Of a stretch of DNA of 37,670 nucleotides, positions 32,569-37,670 are shown piece after piece. Where the stretch lies: assembly GCA_009692015.1 (NCBI GenBank), contig SIAB01000006.1, positions 1 through 37,670 on the forward strand. The letters are read 5' to 3'. The DNA comes from Phycisphaerales bacterium. Its GTDB lineage: Bacteria; Planctomycetota; Phycisphaerae; Phycisphaerales; SM1A02. Every line of letters begins with the position of its first letter. Positions within the stretch are counted from its first letter, which is position 1. Made by a program: the position numbers and the translations under genes. The notes beneath the pieces were generated by a model that saw only the letters and a program-made list of their open reading frames with translations, was not told the DNA's origin and ran no database searches.

Positions 32569-33708
32569 TCAAGGCGCCGTCGCGGGATGCGAGTCCCGCA
32601 TCGGCGCGGGCATCGGCGCGGCGCGGCGCGACTCGAGCTGCAGCGTCCGATCAAGAATCATCTCGGTCTCCTCGGGCAGGGCGAGCATCATCGCCCGATC
32701 GAGCGAAATTGTGGCGAGAGCGAGTTCGCCGGCGCGCGCCTGGACATCTGCGAGCGCGCAGTAGGCGATCGCTTCGGTTCGCTTGGAGAGTTCGATTGCC
32801 TTCAACGCCGCCGCCGACGCACGGGTGAGGTCGGGGCGTTCGAATGTCTCGGCGACGAGCGTGCTAGCAATCGCAGCCGCAACTCTCCAGTTGGTGGTGG
32901 CCCCAACGACGGTGTCGCTCAAACTCAGAGCATCCTCGACGCGCCCAAGCTGCTGCAGCGAAGAGATGTGCAACAGCACTCCCTCCTGCGCGAGAATTGG
33001 ATTCGAGTCCTTCGCCATCTCGACCGCGGTCACCACCAACCCGTCCCAGTTCTTTCGCTCGCGGTGGTCCGCGATGCGCGCATCAAAGGCGGTCGCCCGG
33101 CTGGTCGTCGCCACACTCTCAGCGCGTGCGTTGCTTCGACCCTCCGCAGACCATGTTCCGGCAACAACGAGTCGGATCACATCTCCGACATCGCGTGGAT
33201 TCCCGATCCAAAGAATCTTTCCCCGCTGAGCGAGAAATGCAGTCGGCAGCGAATTCTGCCAAGCCGGAGCCATCAGTTGTTGATACACGCTTCGGTCAGG
33301 ATCGCATCCGATCGCGAAGCGCACCAGCTCGTGATATCTGGGCGATTCCAACAGCGGTTGAATGAGCGTGAGAGGTTCATCGGTCACGCCAACGATCACG
33401 AGACCCCGCGCGCCATAGTCATCCGCAAGTTTCGACAACCGACCGAGCGACTCGCGTGCAGGTGCGATCTTCGATGACCAGAAGTTGATCAAGAAAATCT
33501 GGGATGGATCCGTGAAATCTGGGGCACTCCCGCGAGCCCAGAAATCGATCTCGGGCAGCGGCAGCAGGGACCCGATTGTGAGCGGGGGGCGCACCTCGGT
33601 TGGGCCGGATTGGCCCGTCGTCGGTGGTGGTTGCGCGGGCTGCCGCGCCGGTACGGCGCCCTCTTGAATCACGGTTGCAACGAACATCAATAGTGCGTAA
33701 CCCAGCAT
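32569..33708 (-). CDS. TlpA-like redoxin-fold protein lacking CxxC, with TPR-like tail
   Basis: A 379-residue exported protein. A hydrophobic N-terminus (about 1-16) is a signal peptide or anchor, followed by a Pro-rich linker. Residues about 45-215 have the thioredoxin fold of TlpA/ResA proteins. IFLINFWSS is the strand before the active site, LGRLSKLADDYGARGLVIVG follows it, and SLPTAFLAQRGKILWIG is the cis-Pro strand with its partner. Where TlpA has the active-site CxxC, this protein has Ile81-Ala-Pro-Ala84, so disulfide chemistry is not possible at that site. Residues about 245-365 are helical with TPR-like spacing. It is probably a binding or scaffold protein in the periplasm. The ATG at 33708 is chosen by TACGCT 7 nt upstream and by the signal peptide. 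Confidence 0.72.
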   Translation of the reverse strand: MLGYALLMFVATVIQEGAVPARQPAQPPPTTGQSGPTEVRPPLTIGSLLPLPEIDFWARGSAPDFTDPSQIFLINFWSSKIAPARESLGRLSKLADDYGARGLVIVGVTDEPLTLIQPLLESPRYHELVRFAIGCDPDRSVYQQLMAPAWQNSLPTAFLAQRGKILWIGNPRDVGDVIRLVVAGTWSAEGRSNARAESVATTSRATAFDARIADHRERKNWDGLVVTAVEMAKDSNPILAQEGVLLHISSLQQLGRVEDALSLSDTVVGATTNWRVAAAIASTLVAETFERPDLTRASAAALKAIELSKRTEAIAYCALADVQARAGELALATISLDRAMMLALPEETEMILDRTLQLESRRAAPMPAPMRDSHPATAP

Positions 33709-33715
33709 GACTCCA

Positions 33716-33721
33716 AGCGTA
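33716..33721 (-). promoter_or_regulatory. Putative -10 box TACGCT of the TlpA-like gene
   Basis: On the minus strand TACGCT is followed by 7 nt and then the ATG at 33708. This picks that ATG over several upstream in-frame starts. Confidence 0.45.
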
Positions 33722-33738
33722 CCGATGCGAAATGCGAT

Positions 33739-33744
33739 TACATT
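33739..33744 (+). promoter_or_regulatory. Putative -10 box TACATT of the antiporter gene
   Basis: TACATT is followed by 7 nt and then the ATG at 33752. It supports this start over the ATG codons at 33707 and 33725, which would overlap the divergent gene. Confidence 0.45.
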
Positions 33745-33751
33745 CTCACCG

Positions 33752-34924
33752 ATGCCAAATCCCGCGCGCAGATCGCTGAGAGAGATTGGCTGGATCGCCG
33801 ACCTTGCCGTTGTCGCAGCCATCCTGTTTGGGGTCATGGTGATACTCCAACCGAGTTGGGTCGGGCTTGAGGTGATCGAGGCAAGCGCAGCTGCCACTGG
33901 GGGTCACACGACCACATCCGGACCGTGGTTCCTCTTCCCGCTCATCCTCTTGACAATCCTGCTCTGTGCATTTCGAGCGAGTCGCCACGCTGAGCGGTTC
34001 GCGCATCTGCTGCGCGAACCGTTTGGCGTGCTCATTCTCACCCTTTCCGCTGTCACGATTGAGGTCGCGCTGGTCATTGGAGTCATGTTGACCGGGCCGC
34101 AACAGGACGATGTGGCGCGCAACGCGATGTTCGCAGTGCTCATGATGATCATGAACGGACTCGTCGGCATTGCGCTCGTTGCCGGTGGACTTCGAAAGCG
34201 CGAACAGACATTCAATGTCCAGTCGACCAATGCGTTCTTGGCGCTCATCACTGGGATCTCTTTCATTGGACTGGTGATGCCGCGGCTCACTGTCTCACGG
34301 CCGGGCGGATACATGACCGAGCAGATGGAACTCTTCGTGGCTGGTGCTTCGCTCGGGGTGTATTTTGCATTCTTGGTGCTGCAGTCATCCTCGCACACCC
34401 AAATGTTTACGCATCGCGCCGACGGGGACGAGATGACCGCCACGGTGGAGGCAACTGACCGTTCATCAAAGTCTGGCGCGATTTGGAATGCAGTCGGTTG
34501 GCTGGTCGCTGCACTCCTTGGCGTTGTGCTGCTGTCGCATTCCCTCGGTGGACTTCTCTCAACATTTTTCGCGCGGCGTTACCTTCCGGGAGCGTTCGAG
34601 GGAGTCGTGATCGCCCTGCTCGTCCTGCTTCCCGAGGGCATCGCGGCGGTGCGCGCGGCACTGCGATCCAATGTTCAGCGGACGGTCAACATTCTGCATG
34701 GCTCTGCGCTGAGCACAATAGGCTTGACGATCCCCGCCATCCTGGCGGTGTCGTTGGTGATAAAGCGACCGGTCGAACTGGGATTGAGTTCACCCGAGAT
34801 CGGCTTGCTCGCGGCGACGATTATCCTTTCGATGCTCAATGTTTCGCTGGGAAAGTCCAATCTCATGCAGGGCATCACCCACCTCATGCTCTTTGCAATG
34901 TGGATCGCGCTGCTCTTGGACTAG
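33752..34924 (+). CDS. chaA: ChaA-type Ca2+ (Na+, K+)/H+ antiporter
   Basis: A 390-residue inner-membrane antiporter of the CaCA superfamily, ChaA branch, which exports calcium, sodium or potassium in exchange for protons. About eleven membrane helices are visible. The two inverted alpha repeats contain the ion-binding acidic residues: Glu104 in LSAVTIEVALVIG and Glu295 in LLPEGIAAVRAAL. The phrase REPFGVLILTLS and the second-half QRTVNILHGSALSTIGLT closely follow E. coli ChaA. A hydrophilic loop (about 215-240) separates the halves. Length is close to the family norm (about 366). Its stop interlocks with the convergent lipoprotein stop in a shared CTAG (34921-34924). Confidence 0.93.
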   Translation: MPNPARRSLREIGWIADLAVVAAILFGVMVILQPSWVGLEVIEASAAATGGHTTTSGPWFLFPLILLTILLCAFRASRHAERFAHLLREPFGVLILTLSAVTIEVALVIGVMLTGPQQDDVARNAMFAVLMMIMNGLVGIALVAGGLRKREQTFNVQSTNAFLALITGISFIGLVMPRLTVSRPGGYMTEQMELFVAGASLGVYFAFLVLQSSSHTQMFTHRADGDEMTATVEATDRSSKSGAIWNAVGWLVAALLGVVLLSHSLGGLLSTFFARRYLPGAFEGVVIALLVLLPEGIAAVRAALRSNVQRTVNILHGSALSTIGLTIPAILAVSLVIKRPVELGLSSPEIGLLAATIILSMLNVSLGKSNLMQGITHLMLFAMWIALLLD

Positions 34925-35619
34925 CGCGGCGGCTGCGCCACGCCACCAAAGGCCGCCTGTCGCGGCGGCATTCCGTTCGGAACGCGCGCTCGACCAGTCG
35001 CGATCGCCTGCTGCACGAAGTGGGCCACCATCCCATCCGCCAGCGCATCGCCCGACGAGGCGACCATCGCATGGTTGCACTTGGTGATCGCCCAGGCCGA
35101 CGAATTCCAACTCGCTCGGTGGGTGGTGGCACGCATGGCATCCACGAAGAGCTCGGCGTTGTCAACATAGGTCGTCTGATCGAGAATCAGGTGACCGCTA
35201 TCGTCGTAGCGCCCAACGAAACAAAACCAGGCGCAACCTCCAGCACCGCCGGCAGACGCGGACCGAACGACGCGACCAGCGATCGCCAGGATGAATGTGC
35301 TCTGCGCGGGGCGAAAGGCGTAGGCCACGCCATCGATGAACTGCTGCCGCGTGACGATCACGCCAGTCGAATCCACCTCCTCAACCGTCTGACTGAGTTG
35401 ATCGACCGTGCGCAGGACGATCTGCTCGCCGAGCGAGGTATCAGGTAGTCGACCATCGTGACTGCGCGCGTAGTCCAAGATCGCTGCGCGCGCGCGGGGA
35501 ATCTGGGATGCGGCCAGCGGCGGAACTTGGAAGTCGGCTGGGATCGCCGGAGGAGTTGAGCAACCCGTCGCAACGGCAAGAACAAGACAGAGTCCAACAA
35601 TGCGATGCGAACTTTGCAT
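34921..35619 (-). CDS. Hypothetical lipoprotein
   Basis: A 232-residue protein with a clear lipoprotein signal (LAVATGC, Cys at about residue 20). The mature part has a helical region (about 40-80) and then alternating strands, with a small Gly/Cys/Trp-rich segment (GGAGGCAWFCFVGRYDD) around residue 130. The C-terminal 30 residues are rich in Arg and Pro and look disordered. No known domain is recognised. TACAGT 7 nt before the ATG at 35619 supports the start. The stop overlaps that of the convergent antiporter gene by 4 nt. Confidence 0.7.
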   Translation of the reverse strand: MQSSHRIVGLCLVLAVATGCSTPPAIPADFQVPPLAASQIPRARAAILDYARSHDGRLPDTSLGEQIVLRTVDQLSQTVEEVDSTGVIVTRQQFIDGVAYAFRPAQSTFILAIAGRVVRSASAGGAGGCAWFCFVGRYDDSGHLILDQTTYVDNAELFVDAMRATTHRASWNSSAWAITKCNHAMVASSGDALADGMVAHFVQQAIATGRARVPNGMPPRQAAFGGVAQPPR

Positions 35620-35626
35620 GGGCGCT

Positions 35627-35632
35627 ACTGTA
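35627..35632 (-). promoter_or_regulatory. Putative -10 box TACAGT of the lipoprotein gene
   Basis: On the minus strand TACAGT is followed by 7 nt and then the ATG at 35619. The box lies in the 42-nt gap after the upstream gene, which suggests a separate leaderless transcript. Confidence 0.4.
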
Positions 35633-35661
35633 GCGGGTCGCGGTGCAATTCTTGGAGCGGG

Positions 35662-36240
35662 CTAGACCGTTGCCCGAGCGGATCCCGAGAGCGACTGCAA
35701 TGCGAACGAACTCAGATCTGGCAGCGACTCAAGAACAACCCGCACAGTCTCGCCGCGGCGCGGAGGTCCCAGCGCGGGGAACTTGCTTGAAACCAACGCG
35801 CTATGCACCCGACTCAGAGGGATATAGACGATCGCAGAACGCTCGGTGAACTCCACCATCATTCCTTCGACTGTCAATCCCGCGAGAGTGCCGGTCATGA
35901 AGTGCTCGCTCTGGTCGGCGCAATCGTGCGCCACCAACTGAATCGGCATGTGGAGCGCGCGGTGGAGCAGGTGGTGGATCGACTCGGGCGGCCGCTGCGA
36001 CTGGCGCTGATCCGCGCGTGCTGACTCGCTCTCGCGTTCAACGGGCTCGACCGGCGCAGCAATCACGGGTGAAGGAAAGAGACCAGGGATCGACCGGGCC
36101 GAAACCCAATCCTCGCGACCCGCCTGCTGTATCTGCGACTCTTGTGAAAGCGTTTTTGCTTTCGCAGCCTCGCGCAACCCATCGGCGAGCAACCATCCAG
36201 AGATAAAGTCCCCGCTCTTAAATCGGTACTTGAGTCCCAC
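35662..36240 (-). CDS. GYF_2-domain protein with possible Sm-like C-terminal domain
   Basis: A 192-residue soluble protein. Residues about 4-55 match the GYF_2 pattern: an N-terminal YRFKSG strand, a helix LLADGLREAAKAKTL, then SQIQQAGREDWVSARSIPGL, where 'W.pa..ipgL' is typical. A charged, probably flexible linker (about 58-88) follows. Residues about 88-150 contain IHHLLHRALHMPIQLVAHD, FMTGTLAGLT, GMMVEFTE and AIVYIPLSRVHSAL. This helix-plus-strands order recalls the Sm fold of Hfq-like proteins, with an I-P-L-S-R-V-H phrase at the last strand. That second call is inference. The GTG at 36240 is set by AAGGAGG 5 nt upstream, and the longer open frame adds nothing recognisable. There is no signal peptide. 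Confidence 0.65.
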   Translation of the reverse strand: MGLKYRFKSGDFISGWLLADGLREAAKAKTLSQESQIQQAGREDWVSARSIPGLFPSPVIAAPVEPVERESESARADQRQSQRPPESIHHLLHRALHMPIQLVAHDCADQSEHFMTGTLAGLTVEGMMVEFTERSAIVYIPLSRVHSALVSSKFPALGPPRRGETVRVVLESLPDLSSFALQSLSGSARATV

Positions 36241-36245
36241 GAATG

Positions 36246-36252
36246 CCTCCTT
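36246..36252 (-). promoter_or_regulatory. Shine-Dalgarno AAGGAGG that sets the GYF_2 gene start
   Basis: On the minus strand AAGGAGG stands 5 nt before the GTG at 36240. It is a near-perfect anti-16S match and rules out the upstream in-frame starts. Confidence 0.6.
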
Positions 36253-36373
36253 CCGCACGGATCGTGCGTCTGGTTGACCGCGGCTACCAGGCGATCGACG
36301 ACCGCCCGCTGACCAAATGCTATCGTCTGCCCAATTCCAATCGGCATACACCTTGGAGTTTTACGGAATTTCT

Positions 36374-36447
36374 GTCCCGGTAGCTCAGTTGGATAGAGCA
36401 GCAGATTTCTAATCTGCAGGTCGGTGGTTCGAGCCCACCCCGGGACG
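36374..36447 (+). tRNA. tRNA-Arg (anticodon TCT)
   Basis: A 74-nt cloverleaf. The acceptor stem is GTCCCGG/CCGGGAC (7 bp) with discriminator G. The D-arm has the usual TAGCTCAGTTGG start. The anticodon stem is GCAGA/TCTGC with loop TTTCTAA, so the anticodon is TCT, which reads AGA and AGG arginine codons. The T-arm is GGTGG-TTCGAGC-CCACC. CCA is not encoded, since the next bases are CTT. A TATCGT hexamer at 36320-36325 is a possible -10 element about 48 nt upstream. The coding region downstream begins only 6 nt after the tRNA 3' end. Confidence 0.96.
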
Positions 36448-36453
36448 CTTAGC

Positions 36454-37670
36454 ATGACGAGGTTTCGACGACTCTTTCGTTCTCCGACCGCGCTCTTTTG
36501 GCTGACGACGCTCGCGATGTACCTGGGATGGTCGCTGGTCACGGCGTTGTGCTCCGGGAACCTGCCCTACGACCACATCGAGATGCTTATTTGGGGCAAG
36601 GGGTGGCAGCTGAGTTACTGGAAGCATCCGCCGCTGCCTGCGTGGGTGTGCGAGGCGGTCTCGGTTGCCACCAATCGCGCGATCTGGCCGCAGTTCTTCC
36701 TCGGACCCGCAACGACAGCAACTGCCGCGTGGGTGGTCTGGCGAGCGGCGCGTGATGTTGCAGGTCCCTGGCGCGCGCTGATCGCGGCGCTCTCTTTGCA
36801 AGGGTGCGTTTACTACAACTTGGAATGCGACCTCTTCAACCATAACACCATCCAGCTGCCCTTCGTGGCAGCGCTGATCTGGGCAGGGTGGCGTGGTCTG
36901 CGAGGATCAAACCTCGCGTGGATCTGCTTTGGCGCATGCTCCGCGCTCGCGATCTACGGAAAGCACTCCGCAGGCTTCGCTCCCGTTGGCGTGCTCGCAT
37001 TTACGCTGGTCAACAAAGATGCGCGCAGACTCTGGCGCACGGCAGGTCCTTATCTGGGTCTCCTCACGGGCACGATCGTGATGATTCCACACTTGATCGG
37101 ACTCTGGCAAGTCGACTTCACTCCATTCCACTCAGCATTCTTGTACGACACCGAGCCCTCGCCGTGGTGGGGTCGCATCACCTATCCAGCGGAGTTCGTC
37201 GCGGCTCAATTCGTGATGATGTTTGGGGTGTGGATCATGATGTTCTTGCTCTTTGCAATCCCAGGTCAGCCCACGATCGAACATGAGTCTCCTGCAGTCG
37301 AAACTCGCAAGGCCGCGCTCTACTTTTTCTGGTGTACCGCCTTTCCGCTTGCGCTCGCAGCGGTGCTTTCGTGCGTGCTCAATTTGTATATGCACCGATT
37401 CTGGGCGATGGGCTGGCTGCCTTACACCGGTCTCGTGGTGCTGCTCTTTGTGCGCCGTCCCATTGGATGGAGTGGACTTCGAACAATGTGGATTGCATGG
37501 TGCGTGCTGGCGTTTGGCATTCTGGGTTTCGTGGCACTTCGATTCACGGTTCGACCGCACCTCACAGGGAATGTTCCAAATGTCTGCTTCAATGGCGATG
37601 AGTTGGCAGAGCATGTTGGGGGCCGCTGGAAGGAGGCGACGGCTGGCGCTCCAATTGGGATCGTGATCGG
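36454..37670 (+). CDS. GT-C membrane glycosyltransferase (PMT_2/GT39-like), 3' partial
   Basis: The reading frame stays open for 405 codons to the window edge, so the C-terminus is missing. The protein is an integral membrane glycosyltransferase of the ArnT/PMT_2 type, which moves a sugar from a lipid-linked donor to a periplasmic acceptor. The first helix is about residues 13-32. The first periplasmic loop has LPYDHIEML, with the catalytic-type Asp40 and Glu43, and WKHPPLPAW (from 56). ECDLFNHNTIQLP (about 125-137) and YGKHSAGF are also usual in this branch. At least eight membrane helices are visible. Acceptor and donor cannot be told. The ATG at 36454 is 6 nt after tRNA-Arg and has no ribosome-binding site, so the mRNA probably shares the tRNA transcript. 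Confidence 0.85.
   Translation, partial: MTRFRRLFRSPTALFWLTTLAMYLGWSLVTALCSGNLPYDHIEMLIWGKGWQLSYWKHPPLPAWVCEAVSVATNRAIWPQFFLGPATTATAAWVVWRAARDVAGPWRALIAALSLQGCVYYNLECDLFNHNTIQLPFVAALIWAGWRGLRGSNLAWICFGACSALAIYGKHSAGFAPVGVLAFTLVNKDARRLWRTAGPYLGLLTGTIVMIPHLIGLWQVDFTPFHSAFLYDTEPSPWWGRITYPAEFVAAQFVMMFGVWIMMFLLFAIPGQPTIEHESPAVETRKAALYFFWCTAFPLALAAVLSCVLNLYMHRFWAMGWLPYTGLVVLLFVRRPIGWSGLRTMWIAWCVLAFGILGFVALRFTVRPHLTGNVPNVCFNGDELAEHVGGRWKEATAGAPIGIVI

Noticed and set aside
34483-35448. A 321-codon plus-strand frame over chaA and the lipoprotein gene
   Set aside because: It is an out-of-frame shadow of chaA that continues antisense to the lipoprotein gene. It is basic, without hydrophobic segments or motifs.

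Overview
The window looks like chromosomal DNA of a planctomycete, most likely class Phycisphaerae. This is inferred from high GC, a PknB-type kinase with a PEGA domain, secreted proteins ending in duplicated DxNxDG (dockerin-like) modules, and a type II secretion cluster built partly from PilM/N/O-type parts. No mobile element, CRISPR array or rRNA is visible. There is one tRNA, tRNA-Arg(TCT).

Layout. (1) 48-3368: an FG-GAP-like secreted protein, a small membrane protein and a Ser/Thr kinase. (2) 3422-9665, minus strand: the inner-membrane half of a type II secretion / type IV pilus-like machine, in the order gspG, pilM-like, pilN-like, pilO-like, a PilP/GspC-like HR protein, gspE, gspF. Most joins are ATGA or TAATG overlaps. 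(3) 9909-16575, plus strand: the divergent half, gspI, gspJ, gspK-like, gspH, the secretin gspD, and a TPR lipoprotein that may be its pilotin. (4) 16655-20535: a secreted beta-sandwich protein with an EF-hand/dockerin-like tail, a SYLF lipoprotein, and a secreted GH13 enzyme with the same kind of tail. (5) 20516-32565: an alpha-glucan uptake and use locus. It holds a MalK-type ATPase, a MalG-type permease, a MalE-MalF fusion protein, a secreted neopullulanase-like GH13 enzyme, MalQ and glycogen phosphorylase GlgP. A ClpP/NfeD-fold secreted protein lies inside it on the opposite strand. (6) 32569-37670: a TlpA-like protein without its CxxC, a ChaA-type antiporter, a lipoprotein, a GYF_2 protein with a possible Sm-like domain, tRNA-Arg(TCT), and a GT-C membrane glycosyltransferase cut by the window end.

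How it fits together (inference): the secretion machine could export the GH13 enzymes. Released maltodextrins would be bound and imported by MalEF-MalG-MalK, then converted in the cytoplasm by MalQ and GlgP to glucose and glucose-1-phosphate. This resembles in outline the Klebsiella pullulanase locus, where a type II system sits beside maltodextrin genes.

The most striking DNA-level pattern is a TANNNT hexamer that ends 6-9 nt before the start codon of nearly every gene that begins a transcription unit. It settles several start codons and implies widespread leaderless or near-leaderless transcription. Genes inside operons instead use overlapping stop/start codons, and a minority have clear Shine-Dalgarno sequences.
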